Below, piece after piece: positions 1 through 11,244 of a DNA stretch of 41,475 bases. The DNA lies in contig FWWN02000576.1 in NCBI GenBank assembly GCA_900175165.2, positions 906-42,380 on the forward strand, in the 5' to 3' direction. The position numbers and the translations under genes are program-made. Under the pieces are notes generated by a model, which searched no databases, was not told the origin of the DNA, and saw only the letters and a program-made list of their open reading frames with translations. The first letter of the stretch is position 1; every line of letters starts with the position of its first letter. Source of the DNA: Rhizomucor pusillus (Eukaryota > Mucoromycota > Mucoromycetes > Mucorales > Lichtheimiaceae).

Positions 1-1320
1 AGCATCGCCTCTGTCAAATTCCTTGGGGAGGGCGGTATCACATGACCATGAAAAAATTTGGTTCTTGTTCTACCGATCCAAATTCACTACTTCACTTTTA
101 TATTTCATAGTTAAATGTATGGCTTTGACGCAAGATTCTGTTTCTTTAGCTTCCACAGAATTCGTACGTACTCGCTTCATCTCTGTACGACGATTATGCG
201 CCGACTCATCGTGCAACGTGCACGGACTCCAGCCAACGTCAATTCAAACACCGTCTGTTATGCAGAGAAAAGCGTGTTGCCACAAAGATGCTATTCAGTA
301 CGGTTTTACTTTCTTGATGTCATCCAGCTTTGGTGCGTCGGCGGGCGCGCTGTGAAGACGCTGAGTCAGAGTAAAGAGCCTTTTTCTTCTGGTCATTACA
401 CAGCGAGGTGCTCAAGGGAAAACCTCTGTTCCAACGTTTGAAAAATGAAGACAACGGAGCAATAGTCAAAGACCTTTTCAAAGGTGACAATGATAGACTC
501 TCAAAGGGAAGATTCTATGTTGTTACAAAAGTTTTGTCCATAAACACGTTATAAACACGGACGTTCGTCGGTGCTGACTTGAACGATAACGGCCGGGCTC
601 TGTCAAATTGTCGCTCGCAGGCATGATCAAAAAGCAGAAGGAAAAACAGTCTTAAGACCAAAAGACGTTTACACGACTTATGTTTATTCCTTCTTGAAAA
701 GAAAAAAAGCTGAAACTATGGCAACTGCTCTTGACATTGAGTCAAGGCAATGAGGTGTTAAAAAAATTGGGACTTTCGTCCCCTTGCCCCTTACCCCTTC
801 GCCACCTCTCGCACGATGAGTGAGGCCAGTGGATCCCCCGTGCAAGTCTGGTGGCCAGTCTCGTTGCAAAACCTGGCTCACCCACCGCAATGAGCCAGAG
901 GGTTCGAAAACCGTGGCACTTGAAAAGATGTCCTGAAAATTCTTTTTATACCTGTTTATTTTTTTGTTTTCATGAGTTTGTGGTAACATTTTCGCATTTG
1001 GGCCTCTCTTTGGTATAGTATGAAATCTGGGCAAATTCTATGACATGGGGCAGTCAAAGGTAGTTACATTGTAGAAAAATCTCGAAGGCGTCAACAGAAA
1101 ATTGACGTTCCTCGTAGGGTGCGTCTCGGAGTCTAAATCGGTCCCTGCTACTCCCAGGATTCGGAGGTTCTCGCTGCTATCATAGTATGCCATGCATTGC
1201 ACAGATATTGTCCTATTAATCGCTTTAGATGTATCATTTATTATTTTGGCCAAAACAATAAGTGAGCCGCCTAACCGCAAAGGTTAAGTCATTCACATAT
1301 AATACACTTTTGATCTTTAC
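1..1320. other. No gene recognised
   Basis: I see no reading frame longer than about 116 codons with recognisable protein character on either strand, and no RNA gene. The stretch borders a region of broken genes and may itself contain further decayed sequence. A GC-richer patch around 780-900 stands out from AT-rich surroundings but gives no identifiable domain. Confidence 0.5.
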
Positions 1321-1324
1321 ATGT

Positions 1325-1761
1325 TTGCTATAATTTGGACTTTCAGGCTTGCAAACCGATGTCAGAGGCTGCTCCACCTGTAAGGCGTAAAGGTGCATGG
1401 GACACCGATGAAGACAAAGAGGAACAGGCGATGAGAAAAAGAAAGAGATATTCTCACTCATATCGACTGTCAATTTCCGTGATGCAGCTCGAACTACAAG
1501 AGTCCAAACAAGAAAAAGAAAGGCTTCAGAAGCAACGACAATAAAAGGCGAAGTAAAGCGACTACAAAGAGCCAGTAACAACCAGGGTGATAATCGTAGA
1601 ACTCACGAATTTCTGTGCAGAAAATTGAGAGAATATATGGAGGAAAGATTTGAAAAATGGCGTGTAGAAGGGAATAGAGGAATGGGCAAGTTCCACTTAT
1701 TTCAATATCACAAACTGGACGTTGAATGTTTACCATGCGTGCACTTCACCATGGTGTAGAA
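1325..1761 (+). pseudogene. Frameshifted coiled-coil ORF fragment, unidentified
   Basis: A pyrimidine-rich, acceptor-like site (tttcag just before the codons for ACKPM, about 1345) precedes a highly charged, Lys/Glu/Arg-rich reading frame that ends at a TAA at 1542-1544. The next frame, entered at 1544, continues the same character (KGEVKRLQRASNNQ, then FLCRKLREYMEERFEKW) to a stop near 1761. This suggests one helical protein of about 135 residues interrupted by a single frameshift. I do not recognise the family. It could be an accessory ORF of a mobile element, given the Fanzor-like remnant 1 kb downstream, or a decayed host gene. An unrecognised intron at the break is possible but no good donor/acceptor pair is visible. 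Confidence 0.3.
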
Positions 1762-2236
1762 GGGGAGGATTGGATGGAGTAGAAGAAGATATTGGGGATG
1801 GAGAAGAAGCTGGTGCATGCTTTGTAGGGATTACTAGGAGTGGCCCAAAAAAATATTACAACAAACGCTTGTGATTTTCAGAACTTATCAGAACTTATCC
1901 GAACTTATCCGTACCGGCACTCTAAGCCAGAGAGGAGCTGTAGGCGATCTGACAGATGGAGTGTAGAGAAGTTGAGGAGAAGAAGACCTGAATAAAGAGG
2001 AGGAGGAGGAGTAGCTAGCCTATTTTTCTTTGTTCGGTATGTCCTTATATTCTGTGATATCTTCAGTCCATCCACCACAATAATAGGATCATTTTCGTCT
2101 TGAATGGAAATATCATCCAGTAGCAGCAAGTGAGCGATGCAAGGGAAGACGAGCTCTATTTTTTCATTCGAACCGACCATTGCTTTACTGATAGAAGGAG
2201 AAGGAATCAGGCTAAAATAATGATTAGGTTTACCCA
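1762..2236. other. Degenerate interval without a supported gene
   Basis: Nothing recognisable on the + strand. On the - strand a stretch from about 2190 to 2020 is protein-like (for example HLLLLDDISIQDEN and DGLKISQN) but matches no family I know and has no clear exon boundaries. It is probably part of the same decayed block as its neighbours. Confidence 0.3.
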
Positions 2237-2690
2237 ATGGAAGGGCTAACAATTTCGCAGGCAGCGAATGTTACTGCTTTGAGAGTCCCAACGCAATCGC
2301 GGGGAAGTAGAATTTTTTTCGCTGACCTTCCATTACTAAGCTGCAGACCAAGTCAAAAGATAGCGAAACTTGCAATTAATCACCTCAATTTTATTATCTA
2401 TGCAGGGCGAATAATTGACCGTGACTCAATTCTGGACCTTATACAAGAATATACTGATTACTGCGGTAGAATGAAACCGCTTCCAGACTGGGTTATGCAG
2501 GGTGCCATTGCCTGTATTCGAGGACGCAGCAACAAGGTTCAGCAGATCTTGGAGCAGCTGATACGTCACGAGACACCCTTGGCGGCTGTGTGGCTGCCTG
2601 ACTGGAGTGGACAACGACAACAGCAAATCACCAGCAAGGTAGCATAGAAGCGCGTATCGTGGACCTGGGAGAGCGACAGTCCTCTTGAAG
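2237..2690 (+). pseudogene. Truncated GH31 alpha-glucosidase / sulfoquinovosidase-like fragment
   Basis: The frame contains the GH31 core start typical of bacterial YihQ and its fungal relatives: YTDYCGRMKPLPDWVMQGAI, a degenerate form of the usual G-I-Q-G-G segment (ACIRGRSNKV), and AAVWLPDWSGQR. After an in-frame TAG at 2645-2647 it still reads KRVSWTWESD, matching the family's R-x-W-N-W-E-x-D segment, so the stop is a lesion inside a once longer gene. Family members run to about 600-700 residues. Here only about 110 codons of the middle remain, and neither catalytic Asp region is present. Homology ends abruptly between 2671 and 2690, where an opposite-strand Fanzor-like remnant begins. I see no continuation on the far side of that remnant. 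Function is lost. Confidence 0.7.
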
Positions 2691-3480
2691 CAATATCCAC
2701 ATGTCTTTGTTGTATTGTATTCAACGATGGTGTACAATTTGTCTGGCTTAGGTGCCTTGAGGGTTTGTCCGAGCTTTTTAAGACTTCCACTACATGCATG
2801 ACCTTTGACTCTGCTGTTTACTGGTTCCCAGTTATCGAGGAAATGGATGACTGATGTCTTCTTCTCTGGTTCATTTGATAGAAAGAATTTCCTCGGAATT
2901 CCCTGGTTCGAGCTTGCTTGACATTTGTTTCTTGTCCCTGGTCTCGTAGCGCTCGATGAACCTTTCAAAAGGTAGCATCGATCAACCCTGTTTCGAGTTC
3001 TACTGGTTCAACGTTGTATCGATATCAGCAATCTGATCAGTATCCTCTTGCAAAGCTTCAAAGCGATTGATGTCTTCAAATAGAGATCGTATCCTCCTTG
3101 TAGATATCGTTGCGGTGGTGGCACGGCCAGGATCAATACCCGTGATTCCGGCGTTTCGTTGTCCTTGCAAATGCTCATAGAGGAGTTCTTGTACCAAACC
3201 TTCACCAGATAAATTGTTGGAGCAAGGTAGAGGGGCATCGTGGCCTTTCAGTTTTCTGTTCAGGTGATATAGCTTGTTTGTTTCAATGCAATGGTCTCCT
3301 CTTCCTCTTGAATCTCTAGATAGAGAGAGTCGGCTTTCCCGCGTGCTTCTTTCAATTGTCTATATAAGGTTCTGTTCCAGTCATGTTGTTTCTCTGCTGT
3401 TCTCGATTTGTTGCCGGCATCAGCTCTCTCCTTCTCCGCTATTGTCAGTTTACGTCTGTAAAGCCAACTCCGTTATACTC
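2690..3480 (-). pseudogene. Decayed Fanzor-like (eukaryotic TnpB-type) nuclease remnant
   Basis: Read 3480 to 2690 on the - strand, three frames together give a Fanzor-like order. First comes a charged helical region (about 3480-3260, including EARGKADSLYLEIQEEEE). Next is a RuvC-I-like motif GITGIDPGRATTATI with its Asp at 3134-3132. Then comes an inter-motif segment with NSRVKGHACSGSLKKLGQTL, and finally a strand leading into a first zinc knuckle, IVEYNTTKTCGYC, with CxxC at 2701-2690. Known TnpB/Fanzor proteins carry Asp in RuvC-I and a CxxC...CxxC ribbon before the last RuvC Asp. Here the second knuckle and RuvC-III are missing because GH31-derived sequence starts at once. Frame changes and stops (near 3000 and 3230) show it is dead. 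Assignment rests on short motifs only. Confidence 0.5.
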
Positions 3481-3922
3481 AACGTTTCTATCAGAAAGAG
3501 GTCGTCCCATGAAACGCTTTTCTCCTTAGAAATATCAGGCTCCATTGCCCGATGATACTATGCGTTGGTCTTGCTGTATTCAAACAGAATTGCGCGACTT
3601 AAAATATCGTCCATGTTGGGCTATGCATACTGCAGTTGCTCGAGATATATTTACAAGTGATCAAGTTTCGAAGCATAAGATAACATACATCCACTTAACA
3701 ATCAACCAGGTTCCGGCCTCCATTCCAGTAACTATCAGCATGAAGAAGCCGTTGCTATCCATTCTTTTGCATTCTAACCCAGAAGGCAGCATTAGCCACT
3801 GGGAAAGCTTTTGTCTGACTTTACACCGCCATCTCTGGGCATGCTCCCCCCCCAAAACTGGCATCACCGCTTCATCGGGCCACGTGTACTCTTTCTTTTC
3901 CATTTGCTTTTTCCTTGTTTCT
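3481..3922. promoter_or_regulatory. Upstream region of the first methyltransferase gene, with an E-box
   Basis: No gene is supported here. A palindromic CACGTG lies at 3881-3886, 37 bases before the proposed start codon at 3923, followed by a pyrimidine-rich stretch typical of fungal 5' leaders. A role for the E-box is only inferred. In-frame codons upstream of 3923 do not look like coding sequence. Confidence 0.35.
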
Positions 3923-5347
3923 ATGACATCCTTTGTCTACGCCATTCAGAAGCTGTTTAGACGGAATAGTCTGTCCAACAAGAGCTCTACCTCCTCCAAA
4001 TCAAAGGCCGAGACTGCTATTGATAACAAATCCTCTTCAGTGGAACCGAATTCCAGCTCTGTCAGGAGCAACAAGTCTTCCGACCATCGTTTTGACGGAG
4101 GCCGTCGTTTCCACAACCGCGAGGACGTAGCATATGTCTTACCGAATGACGACGAAGGTGCCGTGCTAGATATTTCCTGGAACCTGATAGCTGTACATGA
4201 ATCTAATCTGCCTGCCTAAATCGAAAATAGAAATTGATCGCATCCATCAGCAGCACTGGGTATTCAAGGTCGCTTTCCAGGGAAACTATGCAGTGCCTCT
4301 TAAAGAGAAGCTGGAGGAGGGTATCAAAGTTCTTGACTCGGGATGCGGTAAGAGAGGTGACACGGCTGTGGACTGAAAGAGGGGTGTTTACTAATCGCAA
4401 AAACCAGGACCAGCAACATGGACGCTTGAAATGGCAGAAACCTACCCGGCATCGCAGTTTTACGGCGTTGATGTCTCGTCTGTCTTTCCACAAACCATCA
4501 AACCAGCCAACTGTCACTTTGAGTTTTCCAATATCGGCGAAAGTCTTCCTTTTCCAGACAACTATTTCGACTTTGTCCATCAGCGCTTGTTGCAGATGGG
4601 TTTGACAGCTTCCGATTGGAACACGGTAGGACAAGCGCGGTAATACGACGGATATTTCTTTTTAGCTGACTTTTAGTTTTTAGGCTTTGAAAGAACACAT
4701 GAGAGTTGTGAAACCTGGCGGTTGGGTAGAAGTGACAGAGGTATTGTGAGAAGAAGGACATACATTTTGTCTGTATTCATATTGCTCATCACTATATGTG
4801 TGGTATAGTTCGATATTGAAGCCGAGAATTTGGGACCAAAGACGCGAACGCTCATAGATGCATGTAAGTCATGGAAACTTAATGTTCATCTTCCAACGAG
4901 GGATGGCTAAACGTTTTGATTCTTTTCAGTCATCGAGGTGACTCGGTTAAAAGGTTTGGTCCCTGACGTCGCACCCAAGTTGGTCGACATGCTCAAAAAG
5001 GCAGGCGCTTGCAACGTGCAGGATACAGTTGTGAGGATTCCCATGAACCACAGTGGCAAGCTCGGTGCGCTGTTTTGGTAAGAAGGAAGAATGCTTGGCA
5101 ATTGAGAATAGTTCCTCAACCATTTGTTCCTGGTCACAGGGACGACTTTAAGCAAGCTTTTCAGGCCTTGCAGCCAATTCTGGTTAAAAAGAACGCGGAG
5201 TACGGGAACAATGACAAGTTTCTTGCGTTTTTAGCGGAATGCGGAGAAGAATGTAAACGCAACATGACTGGTATGCGATTCCATCGAGCGACAGGACAAA
5301 AGCCTGCGAGGCCAAGCGGCAATGATCCTTATACCTCCTCCACTTGA
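3923..5347 (+). CDS. SAM-dependent methyltransferase, tandem copy 1
   Basis: A class I, LaeA/TAM-type fungal methyltransferase of 345 residues. Exons: 3923-4157, 4231-4347, 4408-4625, 4684-4740, 4809-4863, 4930-5077, 5140-5347; all phases agree. A low-complexity Ser/Lys N-terminus leads to RFHNREDVAYVLPND, then EIDRIHQQHW. The SAM-binding motif I is VLDSGCGPATW, then an acidic strand (YGVDVSSVFP), LPFPDNYFDFVHQR, and the post-I motif RVVKPGGWVEVTE. The usual glycine after GCGP is alanine here, unlike copy 2. Intron positions are identical to those of the gene at 6855-8273, so the pair arose by tandem duplication. Substrate unknown: relatives include regulators and small-molecule methyltransferases. 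The start was chosen as the first ATG opening the conserved exon. Confidence 0.85.
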
Positions 5348-6854
5348 TTCCAAATAACAGCAGTCATACACATAATACATATACCGTCGTAAACTTTATA
5401 CGCCTATATCTAAATTATCTATGTACACTTTTTCCCAAAAGTATGTCGCATTTTGTGAAATTATATAATACATTTATACACCAAAACGACAAATTGCAGC
5501 GACATTAATTTTTGGAAAAGGTGTGGTGTATGTTTCATCCCACCCCCCACTTGCTATGCCTATACAGGAATCAAGTACAAACTTCGTAATAAGATTAGTC
5601 TCCTGGTGAACCTTACTAACACCATATATGACAAGTGCAATCTGCATTTATCTCCTGCACTGTGCCTCGATGTGATGAATCATCATCTTTGCATTTCAGC
5701 ACAATCATACCAATCTCTTGCTTTAGGATTCTGATGATATGCACTTTCTGAATATGGGCAAGGCTCTAGACATTAGATCTCGTATTGCGCCATCCTGATT
5801 TTGTTTAAATTCCTTATTAGGGAACGAAATCTTCCTTTGTGGACATATTGTGATTAGCCGATTCATTGCTTTGATCCTATTCAGTCTTGTAAAATCGATT
5901 GTTGCTTTACAAATATACGTTGGTTTGGATCCAAGAAGAAGCGCGGGATATTTCTGCTTCTGGATATGCATCACTCGCAACACTTCAATGCTTGTTTCAG
6001 ATATTTTCTCTCAGATACCACATGCCTCCGACGCGCACGGCGATTGAGTATCCTCACTCCGGCCGAAACTGCTGACACTGCAACGCGGCAACAAAGACCA
6101 ACGAGAAAAAAGAGAAAAAAACAATATGACGAACAAGATTAAAATTGAGTGGAATGATGCGGTTTAGATATATTGCACAGACAATCAGGGCTTGTTCGAC
6201 AAGCAAAGCATAATCTGTAATCCTCTTTTCACGATTTAAGGCTCTTACCTGTGTTTTGTAAACCAGTGTGCCTTTCAACTCCCAACAGCATAATTTTCTA
6301 TGTGTTAAACTCAATCAAATGTATTGAAATGAAACCTCATCTGAAAATGTATGCAAGCATACTTGTTTCAAGGAGAGCTCTTATTTTCAGCGACTTTCGT
6401 TCCTGTAAACCAGCGGTCTACCCAGTTCCAGGATCCGGGTCTGGATCGCGCTGACAATGCATGGTTTATTATGATCGGATTGATTAAATGCTTTCCACAG
6501 CCTTGATCTTAATATCTTAAATGCTTAAAATGTTACAACTGATGCGATGTAGTTCCCCAAGAAGATCGATTGTCTGCACAATGTTTGGGAGATAAAGAGT
6601 TACCCACTCAATGACCTTTGAATGCAAAGTTGATCCTTGACAAACTGCAATTTCAGTTTCTTCAGGAATGAGGCCTAGTCGTGCAGATAACTTTTTGTGT
6701 AAAGGCCCACTTTAGATGTGGAACCATTCATCGCGGATATGCACACAAGAGAGAGTTACACCATGGGCCCGTGGACGCACAACACAGGAGATTCTCCGAA
6801 CTTGGTTTCGAGATTACAAAATTTTAACCTTTCCAGCTTCTCCAAACCTACCTT
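5348..6854. other. Gene-free spacer between the tandem methyltransferases
   Basis: AT-rich, with no supported ORF or RNA gene. It holds the 3' end of copy 1 and the promoter of copy 2. A small inverted repeat (GATCC...GGATC) lies near 6430-6446 but is too short to interpret. No transposon ends or long direct repeats that might explain the duplication are visible by eye. Confidence 0.5.
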
Positions 6855-8273
6855 ATGCCTTCTTTTGCTGTTCTTGTACAGTCGCTTTTTAGGAAAAGGA
6901 GCAAGAAACGTGCAAACAAAAATAAGCTTCAGCGGGATATGGCATCTGTTACAGCTTCCTCAGCAGCTTCCTCATCACCTTCCACCAGCAACACATCCGG
7001 CAGTCAACATCGTTACGATAGCGGTCGAAGATACCAAAACGTCGAGAATGTAGCGTACGTGCTTCCCAACGACGAAGAAGGTAGTAAACGCAGCAGGCCC
7101 TCCTTGCAGCAGCGCTACTCACTAGCGTATTAACTCAGAAATTGACCGCATCCATCAGCAGCATTGGCTCTTCAAAATCATCTTCAATGGCAACTTTATT
7201 GCACCGATAGAGGATGAACTACAAAAGGGCATACGCGTGATTGACATTGGATGCGGTAAGAACAAGGATGCAGCGGTATCTCCGAGCGAGTAACCAACAC
7301 CATCCCTCTCGTCCTCCTCCTCCAGGGCCTGGCACTTGGACACTCGAGATGGCAGAAGCCTATCCACATTCGAGTTTCGTCGGTACCGATATTTCGGCTG
7401 TGTTCCCCGAATCTATAAAACCAAAGAATTGCCATTTCGAGATCGCGAACATTGGCGCACACCTACCATATCCAGATGATCAGTTTGACTATCTCCACCA
7501 GCGCATCTTGACTTTGGGCCTCACTGCGGCCGAGTGGGATAACGTATGTAATGTATCTCTAAAATGGGCATGTGCAATCTAACGATCTCGCTGCAGGCCT
7601 TCAAGGAACATATGCGGGTAGTAAAACCGGGTGGATGGATAGAGTTGACCGAGGTGCATAAATATCTGCTGGAATTGCGTGGAGGGCGTCTCTATCATTA
7701 GCTTTTGTTTACAGACCATTTTCTACAGTTCGATCTGGATATTGAAAACGTTGGCCCGAAAATGAAACTGATCGTCGATGCATGTAAGTGCTCCTGTTCC
7801 TCTTTTTTTTCTTTTCATTGTTGTTTTAATTTTCAGCGTGGATAATAATGTAATCATTTTGAAAAAAAAATTACAGTCATGTCTGCATGCGCACTCAAAG
7901 GCCTGTGTCCAAAGATCTGCCATGATCTTGACCGGCATCTGGAAGCCGTTGGAGGAAACATTGTCGATGCAAAGATATTCAGAGTCCCGCTCAATCACAG
8001 CGGTAAAGTTGGTGATATGTTCTGGTATGAAACAAAAAAAAGTATAAAGAATATTGGGGTAGCATTGAATATTAACAAACTTGTATTCCTTTTAGGGAGG
8101 ACTTTATTCAGGGCTTCATGGGACTTCGACCATTTATAGCAAAAGCACATCCAGAATTTGAACAGGAGGAGGTGTATCGCCAGTACTTGGTGGATTGTGG
8201 AGAGGAGAATAGACAGAATCAAGCCAATGTACGCATGTATCGTGTAGTATGTCAGAAACCGCCGCAAGCATGA
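6855..8273 (+). CDS. SAM-dependent methyltransferase, tandem copy 2
   Basis: A 332-residue paralogue of the gene at 3923-5347. Exons: 6855-7080, 7139-7255, 7326-7543, 7597-7653, 7729-7783, 7877-8024, 8096-8273; exons 2-6 have exactly the same lengths as in copy 1 (117, 218, 57, 55 and 148 bases). Motif I is canonical (VIDIGCGPGTWTLEMA), followed by VGTDISAVFPESIKP, LPYPDDQFDYLHQR and RVVKPGGWIELTE. The first about 60 residues are basic and Ser-rich (RKRSKKRANKNK) and probably disordered. The C-terminus is shorter and differs from copy 1, ending near VRMYRVVCQKPPQA. The family is common in fungi (LaeA/TAM type); the substrate cannot be told from sequence. Confidence 0.87.
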
Positions 8274-8605
8274 AATAGTCAACAATTCACACTTTCCCAC
8301 AAACACACACATCCTTCATCTTCTGCGCTTTCTTGTTTAATTAAGAGCTTTTGATAAAGTTTAAATGAAAGCAACGAATCCAAGCCAAATGAAATTACCG
8401 AATTCGGTCACAAATGAAGTAGAATGTCGCTTTGTTGTTATTGTTGTTGTTGCCCTGAGCGCCCGTTTTTTTCGAGCGGGCAAGAATCGGGCTTTACACA
8501 AGACCCCGCTGAAAGGCAGCTTTCTCAATGGTGCATGCAGCCTTTCCTGCTTGACCCTGTTACCTTTTCCGTACAATACACCTTGTCAAATAGGCCAGAC
8601 ACGCA
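8274..8605. other. Intergenic: 3' end of methyltransferase 2 and DENND6 promoter
   Basis: About 330 bases without coding signal on either strand; codirectional spacer. No clear TATA element or repeat. Confidence 0.4.
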
Positions 8606-11244
8606 ATGGAGACAGATCTCTCTAGTATTCGGATACCCTCGCCTGTGAAAAAGATACCCAACCCGGAATGGACGACGACCCAAGATGTTACTGGAGCAGA
8701 TCGTTCGACAGCAGCGACGACTACTTCAGCACGACCATGGTCTTATGCATCGCCTCCGCTCAGAAAATCTATTACACCAACACTATCACCTGCGACGCAG
8801 CGAATAAGCAGCAGCTTCAGATACCAGGAAGCCGATATTGGCGATACTTTGCGACCGCTCAAGCATGTCTCGTCGTCTTCTCTGTTGCTGTTAAGCAAGT
8901 CCAGTTCGGAACCAAACTTAGTTGAAGACAAGAAGCAGCCGAGCAAACGAATATCGGATAGTCTTCCGAGTGCTGGTTTGGACATTACAGAGAATGGAAC
9001 TCACAATATGCTACGGCTTGATCCGGCGGATCTTGCTCGCTTCCGGAAATGGGTCATTGGGTTCTGTATTGTAAATTTTGATCTGGAGATCGGGCAAGGT
9101 AAATTCCCAACAACAGGACAGTTCAAATGATAGATTTATTTATTTATTTATTTATTTATTTCAACAGCGCTGGATTACGTCTATCCCCCAATGCAGCTCA
9201 CAGATGATGAAAAGAAGAACATGTAAGGAGCCGATCGGCGAGGGAAACAGATATACGGTTAACACAGAACGGCGCTAATCAATTTTTTAGCTGTTTTTGC
9301 GCTTTTCCTGATTCCAAAGTTTTTGAAGTCGGCGATCAAGTATACAATGTTCGCGTACGTGCGAGCACCACCGGGTTAGCTGCTACAGGTAATATATTAC
9401 TCTTTTGGTAATCAAGGACGACCGATCGACGTATTGATATTTATCTTTATTGAAGGACCAACAACGAGTGCCGGATTTCTATATGGCTATGTGTTTTTTC
9501 GGCAAAAGAAGGACCCGTCTATACGAAGAGGCTATTTTCAGGTAGATTAAAAACATTGATTATTACCAAGCTATCGGGAGCGGATTAATTTAGTTGCTGT
9601 CGGTTCCCGCTCACGCGCGCTCAGAAATCATTGGTTCTGCTGTCCCGGCATCCATATGTTGGCCTGTTTTCAAGAATAGTAGCGCATCTGGGACCAGCCT
9701 TCTTTGACGCTGGGCAGCCGATGCTGGAAGCAGCGTGCATGAACATTGCCAACTGGTAAATCTATACATATGCGTCGCGGTGGATATGCAAATATTAAAA
9801 GCTATTGTGAAGGCCAGATCCGGTGGAAGGCAAGGTGCTAGATTTGCCATTCCTTGGAAATATTTTCCAAGTAGAGATATCATCACCGTACAAACCGCAG
9901 CTTTTGGAGACAACATCTTTCAACATGAGCAAGTTAGAGCCAGATACGCAGGTATGTCGGCGAATTACTGCGTGGAACGCAAAACGCGGTGCGTTGATTG
10001 TTGTTTCTTAGATAATGGCATCTATACCTGTTGGAGGACTATACCACCATTTTCGAGATATACTCCAAGACGTTTGGCTACTCTGGGAGCTCATGTTACT
10101 TGGAGAACCACTGGTCGTCATTGCGCCTGACCCAGGCATTTGCAGCGAAGCCGTCGTTTCGCTTGTAGATCTCATTAACCCGGTACAGTAGCAGATATAA
10201 ATACCATCAACATTGTCTCGCCGTACTGACTGATATATCTAATAGATACCCTATTGCGGCGACTATCGCCCCTATTTTACTATTCAAGATGCTGACTTCA
10301 AATCTTTTGTTACAAAAAATAAGGTGAAGCATAATTATCTATTGAGCATGGAAGTGAAAAAAGTGGGGATAGTATCTAACTATCATTGTTTGAATGCAGC
10401 CACCATCTAATCTCGTAATTGGCGTGACTAATCCATTTTTCAACACTGCAATCGAGCATTGGCCACATATTGTACGAGTAGGGAGACAGCAATTAAGGTA
10501 GGAGCCGAGTTGGGGTTGGACAGGACGATCAAAGAAAAGAAAGTAATACTCATTTCTATCTGGTATCCAGAAAACCCGATGGTACATTAATTACTGCACA
10601 TGGAAATCACACACATCCATCCCAACGAGCGAAAGCTGGTCTTTCATCGAAATCTAATGTCCTTTTTGAAGCTGTTCAGGTATAGCAAGAACGATACGCG
10701 AACAAACAAACTCTGTTTATTTAGCATTATGTATGCTAGGGCGTCACTTCTAAACGGAAAGGGACAGTGGCCAAAGACAGGCAGCTATTGAAAATGCTTG
10801 CTGAGGCCACGGTGCGGGGCCATCCTCCAGACTGGGTGCTGAACAATATATTACGGCGACATTTTGTGGACTTGACTGAAAAGTTTTTGGCGCCTTTGAA
10901 TCGATACTTTGATACATTAATACCTTCCAAAGCGTAGGTTTCTGATCGACGCTGTGTCGGGATTAGATATGTGTTTTAATTGCCTTTGGCGGTGATGTAG
11001 GATGCTCCAGACGGACAGTGGACCTCCGCAGCTCAGGCCGTTCCAGACCGAGCTGTTTATGAAAATGATAAAGGACCAAGGCACCCAGGTCCCGTTCAAG
11101 TCTACCTTCAAAACTCGAACATCCACTTCCGACCCTGCAAAAGAACTCTACTCTCAGTTCTTGAAATGCGGCAACTTTGCAACGTGGCTCCAACGCCGTG
11201 CAACAGAAGCGCAGAACAAAATTAATGAACTAGATTTCCAGTAG
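8606..11244 (+). CDS. DENND6: DENND6-family protein (Rab guanine-nucleotide exchange factor)
   Basis: Twelve exons: 8606-9098, 9168-9222, 9291-9388, 9456-9541, 9625-9755, 9813-9951, 10012-10182, 10246-10323, 10400-10497, 10571-10679, 10740-10933, 11001-11244; 631 residues, phases consistent. After a Ser-rich N-terminus (about 150 residues) come DENND6 landmarks in order: FRKWVIGFCIVNFDLEIGQA, CFCAFPDSK, GFLYGYVFFRQ, GYFQKSLVLLSRHPY, LEAACMNIANWPDP, LLWELMLLGEPLVVIAPDP, INPIPYCGDYRPYFTIQDADF, LVIGVTNPFFN, HWPHIVRVG, and a C-terminal segment with LRPFQTELFMKMIKDQG. In animals DENND6 proteins act as GEFs in endosomal recycling (Rab14) and cadherin traffic; the fungal role is inferred to be membrane trafficking. 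Intron 1 carries a tetranucleotide repeat next to its acceptor. Confidence 0.9.
9134..9161 (+). repeat. (ATTT)7 microsatellite
   Basis: Seven perfect ATTT units inside intron 1 of the DENND6 gene, ending 6 bases before the AG acceptor. The repeat therefore forms the U-rich tract of the 3' splice site, and its length may be polymorphic between strains. Confidence 0.95.

Noticed and set aside
880..920. tRNA T-arm-like ggttcga
   Set aside because: No matching anticodon arm, D arm or acceptor stem around it; similar isolated hits elsewhere were also dismissed.
3545..3922. Upstream in-frame extension of methyltransferase copy 1
   Set aside because: Not present in the tandem paralogue and lacks coding character; ATG 3923 matches the paralogue's start architecture.
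8606..11244. Several separate small genes
   Set aside because: All fragments join in phase through GT-AG introns into one DENND6 protein with motifs in family order.
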